Shown one piece after another: positions 32,223 through 40,466 of a DNA stretch of 64,000 nt (its first letter is position 1; the number at the start of each line of letters is the position of its first letter). A program made the translations under genes and the position numbers. The DNA lies in assembly GCF_000971255.1 (NCBI RefSeq), contig NZ_BBMC01000002.1:248001-312000 (forward strand). Reading direction: 5' to 3'. The notes under the pieces are model-generated. The model did not search any database, was not told where the DNA came from, and worked only from the letters and a program-made list of their open reading frames with translations. The stretch is from Demequina rhizosphaerae (GTDB taxonomy: Bacteria; Actinomycetota; Actinomycetes; Actinomycetales; Demequinaceae).

Positions 32223-33740
32223 ATGGCCTCTCCCACCATCCGGGCGCTGCTCGCACGCCCCGAGCTGAAGCTCCGGCTCGCGACCCCCGAGGACGCCGTC
32301 GCGCCCGGCGCGCTCGACGCCACCGTGCGGTGGGTGCACAGCTCCGACCTCGCCGATCCCACGCCCTTCCTCGCGGGCGGCATGGTGCTGCTCACCACGG
32401 GCACGCAGTTCCGCGACGCGGGCGACGACCCGAAGCCGTACGCGGCGTACGTGCGCCGGCTCGCGCGCTCGGGGATGCTCGGGCTCGGCTTCGGCACCGA
32501 GGTGGCGCGCGAGGGCGTGCCCGAGCCGCTGCTCGAGGCCTGCCTCGCGGCGCACCTGCCGCTGTGGGAGGTGCCGTACGACACCCCGTTCATCGCGCTC
32601 GCCCGGGCCAACGCGGAGGCGCTCGCCGCGGTCGCGTACGAGCGCCGCACGTGGGCGCTCGAGGCGCAGCGCGCGGTCGCGGTCGCGGCGCTGCGGCCCG
32701 ACGGGCTGCGGCCCATGCTCGCGGAGCTGTCGCGCCGGCTGGGGACGTGGGTGGGGCTGGTCGACGCCGCCTCGCTGCTGCACGAGCACCCCGGCGGCGG
32801 CATCGACGCCGCGACCGTCGCGGCGCTCCAGCGGCACGCCGGCGACCTGCTCGTGCGCGGCGTGCAGGCGACCGCCGGCGTGACGGTCGACGACCGCGCC
32901 TTCCATCTCCAGACGCTCGGCCAGCGCGGGCGGCTGCGCGCCGTGCTGGCGATCGAGGCCGAGGAGCTCGACGAGCAGCATCGCGCGGTCGTGACCACGG
33001 TGGTCGCGATGGCCGCGCTCGCGCTCGAGCAGCGCCAGGACCTCGAGCAGGCGCGCGACGCGCTCGCCGCCGGCGTGCTCGCGGCGCTCGTGCGCGGGGA
33101 CGTGGCCTTCGCCGGGGACGTCGCGCGGGCGTCGGGCGCGCCGCTGCCCTCCTCCCCCGTCGTCGTGGCGGTGGCGGACGAGCGGCTGGCCGCGGTCGGG
33201 GGCGTCGGCCGCTGGCTCGACACGCGCGGCGTGCCGCTGCTGCGCGCGCAGCAGGGCGGCGACCTCGCCATGGTGCTCGAGGAGGCGGACGCGCCGCTGA
33301 TCGACGAGCTCGTGCTGCGCCACGGCGGCGCCGCCGGCGTCTCCGAGCCCGTCGCGCTCGACTCCGTCGCGGGCGGGCTCGCTCAGGCGCGCACCGCACG
33401 CGAGCGGCGCACGGCCCCGGTCACGCGCTTCGCGGACCTGCCCGGCGCCGGGGTGCTGTCGCTGCTCGACGCCCCCGAGGCGCGGACCGTGGCGCGGGCG
33501 GCGCTCGAGCCGCTCGCGCGGCACGACGCCGAGCACGGCACCGAACTCGTCGCGACCGTGGCGGCGTGGTTCGTCGCGGACTGCGCGCACGATGCGGCGG
33601 CGCGGGCGCTGGGCGTGCACCGGCACACGGTGCGGGCGCGGCTCGCGGCCGCGCAGGAGCTGCTGGGCCAGGACCTCGCCACCGTGGCGGGGCGCGCCCA
33701 GGTGTGGGCGGCGCTGCGCGCGGCGGGGCTGCTCGCCTGA
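32223..33740 (+). CDS. PucR family transcriptional regulator (gab operon)
   Basis: Regulator of 505 residues. The N-terminal PucR sensor domain includes TVRWVHSSDLADPTPFL and GGMVLLTTGTQF. The C-terminus has the family's helix-turn-helix: HDAAARALGVHRHTVRARL. The middle is a linker of low conservation. It lies divergently from gabT with 91 bases in between; such PucR proteins (for example GabR in Corynebacterium) activate GABA catabolism. No clear ribosome site precedes the ATG at 32223. A second PucR gene at 36822 controls the neighbouring operon in the same arrangement. Confidence 0.88.
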   Translation: MASPTIRALLARPELKLRLATPEDAVAPGALDATVRWVHSSDLADPTPFLAGGMVLLTTGTQFRDAGDDPKPYAAYVRRLARSGMLGLGFGTEVAREGVPEPLLEACLAAHLPLWEVPYDTPFIALARANAEALAAVAYERRTWALEAQRAVAVAALRPDGLRPMLAELSRRLGTWVGLVDAASLLHEHPGGGIDAATVAALQRHAGDLLVRGVQATAGVTVDDRAFHLQTLGQRGRLRAVLAIEAEELDEQHRAVVTTVVAMAALALEQRQDLEQARDALAAGVLAALVRGDVAFAGDVARASGAPLPSSPVVVAVADERLAAVGGVGRWLDTRGVPLLRAQQGGDLAMVLEEADAPLIDELVLRHGGAAGVSEPVALDSVAGGLAQARTARERRTAPVTRFADLPGAGVLSLLDAPEARTVARAALEPLARHDAEHGTELVATVAAWFVADCAHDAAARALGVHRHTVRARLAAAQELLGQDLATVAGRAQVWAALRAAGLLA

Positions 33741-33782
33741 GGCGCCCGCCACACATCGTCCCGTCCGACGCCGGCCGCGTCC

Positions 33783-33837
33783 TGCGAGGTGCTCAGCGCT
33801 CGAAGACGACCGGATCGGGCGCTGAGCACCTCGCAGC
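33783..33837. terminator. Perfect 18-bp inverted repeat between convergent genes
   Basis: CTGCGAGGTGCTCAGCGC and its exact complement flank a 19-base loop. The site lies between the convergent PucR and aminotransferase genes and probably acts as a bidirectional terminator, although the long loop and absence of T-runs are unusual. Confidence 0.55.
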
Positions 33838-33864
33838 GTGCACGGGGCGCCACCGACGGGGCGC

Positions 33865-35226
33865 TCACGCGATGAGGGCGTCGACCTCGCTCAGCGCCTG
33901 GTCGATCACCGCGAGGCCGCGGCGCAGCTCCTCCTCGGTGATGACGAGCGGGGGCGCGACGTGCGTGCGGTTGAAGTGCACGAAGGGCCACACGCCGGAG
34001 TCCTTGCAGGCCTTCGCGAACACGCCCATGGGGGCGGCGTCCGGGCCCGACGCGTTGAACGGCACGAGCGGCTCGCGCGTCTCCTTGTCGCGCACGAGCT
34101 CGATCGCCCAGAACAGGCCGGTGCCGCGCACCTCGCCCACGCACGGGTGGGACTCGACCCAGCCCTCGAGGATCGGGCGCACCACGCGCTCGCCGAGATC
34201 CTTGACCCGCTCGAGGATCCCGTCGCGGCGGAACACCTCGAACGTCGCGACGCCCGGGGCGCACGCGAGCGGGTGGCCCGAGTACGTGAGCCCGCCGGGG
34301 AAGGCACGCTCGTCGAAGGCCGCCGCGATCTGCCGCGAGATGACGACCCCGCCCAGCGGCACGTAGCCCGAGTTGACGCCCTTGGCGAAGGTGACGAGGT
34401 CCGGCGTGACGCCGTGCGCCTGGAACGCGAACCACTCGCCGGTGCGGCCGAAGCCCACCATGACCTCGTCCGCGATGTAGAGGATGCCGTGGCGGTCGCA
34501 CAGCTCGCGCACGCCGGCGAGGTAGCCCGGGGGCGGCACGAGCACGCCGTTGGTGCCCACGACGGTCTCGATGACGATCGCGCCGATGGTCGAGGCGCCC
34601 TCGAGCACGATGGTCTGCTCGAGGTGCTCGAGCGCGCGGCGGGTCTCCTCCGCCTCGGTCTCGGCGTGGAAGGCCGAGCGATAGAGGTAGGGCCCGAAGA
34701 AGTGGACCACGGAGCCGTCGGCGGGCTCGTTGGGCCAGCGGCGCGGGTCGCCCGTGAGCGAGATCGCGGTGCTGGTGTTGCCGTGGTAGCTGCGGTACAT
34801 CGCGAGCACCTTGCGCTTGCCCGTGACGAGCCGCGCGAGGCGCACCGCGTTCTCGATCGCGTCCGCGCCGCCGTTGGTGAAGAACACGTGGGAGAAGCTC
34901 TCCCCCGCGACGTCGGTGATGAGGCGCGCGAGCTCGCCGCGCACGTCGTTGGCGAAGGACGGCTGGATCGTGGCGAGGCTGCGGGCCTGCTTCTCGATGG
35001 CCTCGACCAGGTCCGGGTGCTGGTGGCCGAGGTTGAGGTTCACCAGCTGCGAGCCGAAGTCGAGGTAGCGGTTGCCCGCGTAGTCCCAGAACTCGGAGCC
35101 CGCGCCGCCGGCGACCGGCAGCGGGTCGATGAGCCCCTGCGCGCTCCACGAGTGGAAGACGTGCGCGCGGTCGTCGGCGCGCACGCGCGCCTCGGCGCCG
35201 GTCATCGCGTCGTTGTCGATGGTCAT
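33865..35226 (-). CDS. Class III omega-aminotransferase (beta-alanine/taurine type)
   Basis: PLP enzyme of 453 residues that transfers terminal amino groups, probably from beta-alanine, taurine or a related amine to pyruvate. Markers are FTNGGADAIENAVRLAR, MYRSYHGNTSTAISLTGDPRR, YIADEVMVGFGRTGEW and the PLP lysine in VTFAKGVNSGYVPLGG. The ATG at 35226 has a gagaggagagcc leader identical to that of mmsA just upstream (23 bases apart), so both belong to one operon. With mmsA the route would be amine to malonate semialdehyde to acetyl-CoA. The precise substrate is inferred from this pairing. Confidence 0.85.
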   Translation of the reverse strand: MTIDNDAMTGAEARVRADDRAHVFHSWSAQGLIDPLPVAGGAGSEFWDYAGNRYLDFGSQLVNLNLGHQHPDLVEAIEKQARSLATIQPSFANDVRGELARLITDVAGESFSHVFFTNGGADAIENAVRLARLVTGKRKVLAMYRSYHGNTSTAISLTGDPRRWPNEPADGSVVHFFGPYLYRSAFHAETEAEETRRALEHLEQTIVLEGASTIGAIVIETVVGTNGVLVPPPGYLAGVRELCDRHGILYIADEVMVGFGRTGEWFAFQAHGVTPDLVTFAKGVNSGYVPLGGVVISRQIAAAFDERAFPGGLTYSGHPLACAPGVATFEVFRRDGILERVKDLGERVVRPILEGWVESHPCVGEVRGTGLFWAIELVRDKETREPLVPFNASGPDAAPMGVFAKACKDSGVWPFVHFNRTHVAPPLVITEEELRRGLAVIDQALSEVDALIA

Positions 35227-35249
35227 GGCTCTCCTCTCGGTGCTGCTGC

Positions 35250-36737
35250 TCAGTGGTTGCTCGGGAAGCCGAGGTCGATCTGCGACTCGCTGGCGTCGGG
35301 CCAGCGGGTGGTGACCACCTTGGACCGCGTGTAGAAGTGGATGGACTCGGGGCCGTAGATGTGCGAGTCGCCGAACAGCGAGCTCTTCCAGCCGCCGAAC
35401 GAGTACGCGCCGATCGGCACCGGCAGCGGCACGTTGACGCCCACCATGCCGACCTCGATGTCCATCTCGAACGCGCGGGCGGTGCCGCCGTCGCGGGTGA
35501 AGATCGCGGTGCCGTTGGCGAACGCGTTGGCGTTGACCAGCGCGACCGCATCGTCGTACGAGGACGCCCGCACCACGGACAGCACGGGGCCGAAGATCTC
35601 GTCCTCGTACACCTTCATACCAGGCTTGACGTGGTCGACGAGGCTCGTGCCGACGAAGAACCCGTCGCCCTCGAACTCCTGCGTGGTGCCGTCGACCACG
35701 ACGGTCGCGCCCTCGGCCTCGGCGCCGGTGACGTACGAGGCGACCCGGTCGCGGTGCTCGCGCGTGATGAGCGGGCCCATCTCCGAGGCGGGATCCGTGC
35801 CGTCGCCGATGGTGAGCGTCGCCATGCGCTCGGCGACCTTGGCGACGAGCGCGTCGGCGGTCTCCTCGCCCACCGGCACGAGGACGGAGATCGCCATGCA
35901 GCGCTCGCCCGCGGAGCCGTACGCAGCCGAGACGGCGGCGTCGGCCGCGGCGTCGAGGTCCGCGTCGGGCATGACGATCATGTGGTTCTTCGCGCCGCCG
36001 AGCGCCTGGACGCGCTTGCCGTTCGCGGTGCCGCGCTCGTAGATGGCGCGGGCCACCGGGGTCGAGCCGACGAAGGACACGGCGCGCACGTCGGGCGAGT
36101 CGAGGATGGTGTCGACCGCGACCTTGTCGCCGTGGACCACGTTGAGGACGCCCGCGGGCAGGCCGGCCTCCTCGAACAGGGACGCGAGGAACAGCGAGGC
36201 GGACGGGTCCTTCTCGCTGGGCTTGAGCACCACGGTGTTGCCGCACGCGATCGCGGACGCGGCCATCCACAGCGGCACCATCACCGGGAAGTTGAACGGG
36301 GTGATGCAGCCGACGACGCCCACCGGCTGCTTGGTCGAGTGCACGTCGACGCCGCGCGCGACCTGCTCGGAGTGCTCGCCCTTGAGGTGGTGGACCAGGC
36401 CGGCGGCGAACTCGACGTTCTCGATGCCGCGGCTGATCTCGCCCTTCGCGTCCGACAGCACCTTGCCGTGCTCGCGCGTGATGATCGCGGCGAGCTCGTC
36501 CTGGCGCTCGACCAGCAGGTGGCGCAGGCGGAAGAACACGTCCGCGCGCCTCACCAGGCCGGTCGCGCGCCAGCCCGGCAGGGCGGCCTTCGCGGCGGCG
36601 ATCGCGCCCTCGGTCTCGGTGGCCGAGGCGTAGGCGACCTCGCCCACGACCTCGCCCGTGGCGGGGTTCCAGACCTGGCCGGTGCGCTCTCCCGCGCCGG
36701 CCTCGGCGCCGGCGACGTGGTGACGGATCAGGCTCAC
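35250..36737 (-). CDS. mmsA: CoA-acylating methylmalonate/malonate-semialdehyde dehydrogenase
   Basis: Aldehyde dehydrogenase of 495 residues in the MmsA/IolA family, which produces acetyl- or propionyl-CoA from (methyl)malonate semialdehyde. Seen are GVVGCITPFNFPVMVPLWM, SFVGSTPVARAIYERG, the catalytic cysteine in YGSAGERCMAIS and GGWKSSLFGDSHIYGPE, all typical of the family. The start is a GTG at 36737 preceded by gagaggagagcc. It is the first gene of an operon with the omega-aminotransferase and is divergent from a PucR regulator (84 bases between starts). Confidence 0.93.
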   Translation of the reverse strand: MSLIRHHVAGAEAGAGERTGQVWNPATGEVVGEVAYASATETEGAIAAAKAALPGWRATGLVRRADVFFRLRHLLVERQDELAAIITREHGKVLSDAKGEISRGIENVEFAAGLVHHLKGEHSEQVARGVDVHSTKQPVGVVGCITPFNFPVMVPLWMAASAIACGNTVVLKPSEKDPSASLFLASLFEEAGLPAGVLNVVHGDKVAVDTILDSPDVRAVSFVGSTPVARAIYERGTANGKRVQALGGAKNHMIVMPDADLDAAADAAVSAAYGSAGERCMAISVLVPVGEETADALVAKVAERMATLTIGDGTDPASEMGPLITREHRDRVASYVTGAEAEGATVVVDGTTQEFEGDGFFVGTSLVDHVKPGMKVYEDEIFGPVLSVVRASSYDDAVALVNANAFANGTAIFTRDGGTARAFEMDIEVGMVGVNVPLPVPIGAYSFGGWKSSLFGDSHIYGPESIHFYTRSKVVTTRWPDASESQIDLGFPSNH

Positions 36738-36805
36738 GGCTCTCCTCTCGACACGCGTCGGACACTCTGCCCGACGCGGGGGTGGTGCGATGAGGTTCAG
36801 ATTCA

Positions 36806-36818
36806 CACATACGATGTG
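36806..36818. promoter_or_regulatory. Palindrome overlapping the leaderless PucR promoter
   Basis: CACAT-ACG-ATGTG is a perfect 13-base palindrome. It overlaps TACGAT (36810–36815), a -10-like box that ends six bases before the ATG at 36822, suggesting an autoregulated leaderless transcript. It could also serve the divergent mmsA operon. Confidence 0.5.
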
Positions 36819-36821
36819 CCG

Positions 36822-38435
36822 ATGGACCCCTCCGAACGTCGCGATCTGGCCGCCAGCCCGACACATCGTCCGGCCGGCGCCGCGCTCGCCGCGCTGCCCA
36901 CCGTGGCGGAGCTCCTCGAGGAGCCCGCGTTCCGCGCGGGCCTGCCCGAGGTCGTCGTCGGCGGGCCGGCGCTCGAGGCGCCCGTGCGCTGGGTCCACAC
37001 CTCGGAGCGCGCCGACATCGCGCGCATGCTCGAGGGCAGCGAGCTGCTGCTCTCCATGGGCACGGCCTGGCCCGGGGACGATGCGGCGCTCACCCTCTTC
37101 GTCGAGAGCCTCGCTGAGGCGGGGATCGCCGCGCTCGCCCTCGAGCTCGGCACGCGCTACGCGGCCCCGCCGCCCGCGGTGGTCGACGCGGCCCGCCGCC
37201 ACGGGCTCGCGCTCGTCCTGCTCCACCGCGAGACGCGCTTCGTGGCCCTCACCGAGGCCGGCCACCACCGCATCATCGCGGGCCAGATGGCCGCGCTGCG
37301 CGCGCGCGACGAGGTGCGCGAGGTGTTCACGTCGCTCGCGCTGCGCGGCGCGCCCGCCGACCACGTGGTGCGCGAGCTCGCGCGGGCGCTCGGCGCGCCG
37401 GTGGTGCTCGAGAGCCTCGCGCACGAGGCGCTCATCGCGGAGATCCCGACCGGCGCGGAGCTGGCGGTGCTCGGCGACTGGGAGCGGCGCTCGCGCGCGG
37501 CGCACCGCGAGCCGCGCGACGACGAGGGCTGGCTCGTGGTCCCCGTGGACGCGCGCGGCAAGCGCTGGGGCTCGCTGGTCGCGCTGCCCGGGCCCGCGCA
37601 CCCCGCGGGGCGCGCGAACGTGCTCGGCCAGGGCGCGATCGCGCTCGCGCTCGGCCGCCTGTCGGACGGCGGCCGCGACGAGTGGGCGACGCTCGCGCGG
37701 CGCCACGTGCTCGACCCGCTGCTCGCGGGACGGTTCGCGACCCGCGAGGCGATGGCCGCGCGGCTCGAGGCCGCCGGCGTGCCCGTGGCGGACCGGCTGC
37801 TCTACGGGATCGCGCTGCGCGGCGGCGAGCCGTCGCCGACGGAGATCGAGGCCTGGGCGCTCGGGATCGGCGGACGCGCGCGGGCGCTCGCCACGACCGG
37901 CCGGACCGGCGGCCCGCTCACCGTCGTGCTGCTGTCGATGCCCGCGCATCGTCCCCTCGACGACGCCGCCACCGCCGCGCTCCAGCGCGCGCTGCGCGAC
38001 TCCGCGCGCGTGGCCGTCACGGTCGGCCACGAGGCGCACGAGGTCGACGCCGCCACGCTGTCGCTGCACGAGGCGATCGACAACGCGGGCGAGGCCGCCG
38101 CGGGCACCGTGCTGTGGGTCGACCGCCGCCCGCTCGCGCGGCTGCTCAGCGGCCTGCGCGACGACCACCGCCTGCTCGACCACGGCGAGCGCGTGCTCTC
38201 CCCCATCGTCGAGCACGACCAGCGCACCGGCGGCGACCTCCAGCGCGTGCTGCGGGCGGCTCTCGGCCATCCGGGCAACCGCACCGCGGCGGCGCGCGCG
38301 GCGCACCTGTCGCGGTCGGTGTTCTACCAGCGGCTCGAGCTCATCGAGGGGCTGCTGGGCGTGGACCTCGAGGACGGCGAGACGCAGACCGCGCTGCACA
38401 TCGCGCTGCTGTCGCGGCCCGGCGCGCGGGACTGA
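36822..38435 (+). CDS. PucR family transcriptional regulator (mmsA operon)
   Basis: Regulator of 537 residues with an N-terminal PucR domain (PVRWVHTSERADIARML, SELLLSMGTAW) and a C-terminal helix-turn-helix domain (GNRTAAARAAHLSRSVFYQRL). It is a paralogue of the gab-operon PucR in arrangement but not close in sequence. The gene is divergent from mmsA, and its own start lies directly behind a palindrome and -10 box, so it probably senses an amine or semialdehyde intermediate and controls both directions. The open frame extends upstream of the ATG but only as the shadow of mmsA. Confidence 0.87.
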   Translation: MDPSERRDLAASPTHRPAGAALAALPTVAELLEEPAFRAGLPEVVVGGPALEAPVRWVHTSERADIARMLEGSELLLSMGTAWPGDDAALTLFVESLAEAGIAALALELGTRYAAPPPAVVDAARRHGLALVLLHRETRFVALTEAGHHRIIAGQMAALRARDEVREVFTSLALRGAPADHVVRELARALGAPVVLESLAHEALIAEIPTGAELAVLGDWERRSRAAHREPRDDEGWLVVPVDARGKRWGSLVALPGPAHPAGRANVLGQGAIALALGRLSDGGRDEWATLARRHVLDPLLAGRFATREAMAARLEAAGVPVADRLLYGIALRGGEPSPTEIEAWALGIGGRARALATTGRTGGPLTVVLLSMPAHRPLDDAATAALQRALRDSARVAVTVGHEAHEVDAATLSLHEAIDNAGEAAAGTVLWVDRRPLARLLSGLRDDHRLLDHGERVLSPIVEHDQRTGGDLQRVLRAALGHPGNRTAAARAAHLSRSVFYQRLELIEGLLGVDLEDGETQTALHIALLSRPGARD

Positions 38436-38447
38436 CGCGCCGCGGGA

Positions 38448-38795
38448 CTACCCCGCGACGTAGACCTTCCGGATCGTCTCCGTGACGGTCCAGCGGGTGC
38501 TCATGCCCTCGGTCAGCCACACGAGCGAGCCGGGGCCGATCTCCGCGGTCGGCAGCGCCGGGTCGAGGTACTCGACGGTCGCGCGGCCCGACAGCACGAC
38601 GAACACCTCGTCGGCCTCGATGTCCGTCGCGACGCCGGGGGTCATCTCCCACACGCCGACCTCGACCTCGCCGACCTCGGCGAGCGCCGCCGCGCCGGCG
38701 ACCGGGGCGCCGTCCTCGACCATGTCGGCCGGCACGGCCTCGGTCTCGAGCGGGAGCGTGTGCAGGTCGACGGGGAGCCCGGGCTGGAGGTTCAT
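38448..38795 (-). CDS. Cupin-domain protein
   Basis: Small single-domain cupin of 115 residues with the cupin core VGVWEMTPGVATDIEADEVF and GSLVWLTEGMSTRWTV. The metal-binding histidines of motif 1 are not obvious, as in the DUF861 subgroup often linked to amine oxidases. Its ATG overlaps the stop of the FAD oxidoreductase by four bases, so the two are made together. A role in handling or sensing the oxidase product is inferred only from that pairing. It ends 12 bases from the convergent PucR gene. Confidence 0.82.
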   Translation of the reverse strand: MNLQPGLPVDLHTLPLETEAVPADMVEDGAPVAGAAALAEVGEVEVGVWEMTPGVATDIEADEVFVVLSGRATVEYLDPALPTAEIGPGSLVWLTEGMSTRWTVTETIRKVYVAG

Positions 38796-40183
38796 GAGTC
38801 GAACCCTAGGCCCAGACGGTCGAGCGTGCGCAGCAGCAGGTTCCGGCGCCCCTCGCGGTGGTCGGCGCGGTCGAGCGACCAGCGCGTCGCGTTGATGCCG
38901 AGGCTCGCGAGCGGCTCGGGCGGGAACGGCAGCGGACGCTCGCGCACCATCCGCAGCCGCGTGCGCTCCGTCTCCTCGCCGGACAGCAGGTCGAGCATGA
39001 CGTTGGCGCCGAAGCGCGTCGCGCCGACCCCGAGCCCCGTGAAGCCGAGCGAGTAGGCGACGTCGCCGTCGCGTGCGGCGCCGAAGAACGCGCAGAAGCG
39101 GGTGCTCGTGTCGATCGCGCCGGCCCAGCGGTGGGTGACGGTCGTGCCCTCGAGCTGCGGGAAGGTGGTGAGCAGGTGGCTCGCCAGCTTCTCGTAGGAC
39201 TCGCGACGGTCCTGGTACGCGCCCTTGACCTTGCCGCCCGCGTGGTAGATCGCGTCGTAGCCGCCGAACAGCAGGCGGTCGTCCGCGGTGAGCCGGTAGT
39301 AGTGGAACTGGTTGCCCAGGTCCGCGACGCCCTGGCGGCCCTCCCAGCCGAGGTCCGCGAGCTCGGTGGCGGTGAGCGGCTCGGTCATGAGCGAGTAGTC
39401 GTAGACCGGGACGGTCATGAGGCGGTTGCGCTTGAGCAGCGACGGGAACACGTTGGTCGCGAGCGCGACCTTGCCGCCACGGACCACGCCGTCGCGCGTG
39501 CGCACCACCGGCCCGTCCTCGAGCGCGACCACCGCGGACTGCTCGAAGATCTGGACGCCCAGCTCCTCGGCGACGCGGGCGAGCTCGCGCGCGAGCTTGG
39601 CGGGGTGGACGAGCGCGGTGTCGTCGGGGCTGAGCTGGCCCGCGAGGTACGTCGGCGAGTTGACCAGCGCGCGGGTCGCGTCGGCGTCGAGGAAGCCGTC
39701 CTCGCCCTCGAGCCACTCCACCTGGTGCGGCTCGACCGCGACCGCGAGCGCGCCCGTGCGCTGGAAGTCGACGTCCATGCCGTAGCGCGCGACGGTGGCC
39801 TCGATCTCGTCGAGGTTCTCCATCCCCAGCCGGTCGAGCTCGTCGATCTCCTCGGGCCAGCGCGACGCGCCGTTCTCGCGGCCGTGCGTGAGGCTCGCCT
39901 CGCAGAAGCCGCCGTTGCGGCCCGAGGCCGCCCACCCGATCCGGCGTCCCTCGAGCAGGATCACCGAGCGCTCGGGGTCGCGCTCCTTGGCCATCACCGC
40001 GGTCCACAGCCCGCTGTAGCCGCCGCCGACGATCACCAGGTCCGCCCGGTGGCTGCCCGTGAGCGCCGGGCGCTCGGGGCCGGGCGCATCGTCCGTCCAG
40101 AAGGGGCTGAGGGAGGAGCCCTCGAGCATGGCGGCGATGGACGATGCGGCGGCGGGCTGTCGCTCGAAGACCGTGGTGGCCAC
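38792..40183 (-). CDS. FAD-dependent amine oxidase (PuuB/DadA-like)
   Basis: Oxidoreductase of 463 residues with the dinucleotide motif DLVIVGGGYSGLWTAVMA near residue 50 and the RNGGF (WAASGRNGGFCE) segment found in gamma-glutamylputrescine oxidases. The C-terminal part has GYSLGFTGLGVGATRFGA-like FAD contacts (AYSLGFTGLGVGATR). It likely oxidises an amine or amino acid, in keeping with the surrounding GABA and beta-alanine pathways; putrescine-derived substrates would feed GABA. The GTG at 40183 is chosen because an AGGAG lies eight bases upstream; the frame's first GTG (40192) overlaps that site. Confidence 0.85.
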   Translation of the reverse strand: MATTVFERQPAAASSIAAMLEGSSLSPFWTDDAPGPERPALTGSHRADLVIVGGGYSGLWTAVMAKERDPERSVILLEGRRIGWAASGRNGGFCEASLTHGRENGASRWPEEIDELDRLGMENLDEIEATVARYGMDVDFQRTGALAVAVEPHQVEWLEGEDGFLDADATRALVNSPTYLAGQLSPDDTALVHPAKLARELARVAEELGVQIFEQSAVVALEDGPVVRTRDGVVRGGKVALATNVFPSLLKRNRLMTVPVYDYSLMTEPLTATELADLGWEGRQGVADLGNQFHYYRLTADDRLLFGGYDAIYHAGGKVKGAYQDRRESYEKLASHLLTTFPQLEGTTVTHRWAGAIDTSTRFCAFFGAARDGDVAYSLGFTGLGVGATRFGANVMLDLLSGEETERTRLRMVRERPLPFPPEPLASLGINATRWSLDRADHREGRRNLLLRTLDRLGLGFDS

Positions 40184-40466
40184 GGGTATCACTCCTGACG
40201 GTGGTGTGCTTGAGCGGCATCGAACCCCAGGTGCGGCGGGGTGCGCAAGGGCCTTGGTCCCGGTCGCGGCGCGTTCGGACAGGGCGGCCGTCGGCGCGAA
40301 GGCGCGCGACGCATCGTCCGGCCGCCGTCATGGAGTTGGCACGCGGCCTGGGCTATCGTCGGTGGTGCACTCCCCGGGTGTGCGACCGCCAGCGCCAGGC
40401 CGGCGGCCGGTCGCCAACCTCACCTCATGAAGATGCCCGTCGCCAGGCCGGTCGGGTGGAGGAGTC

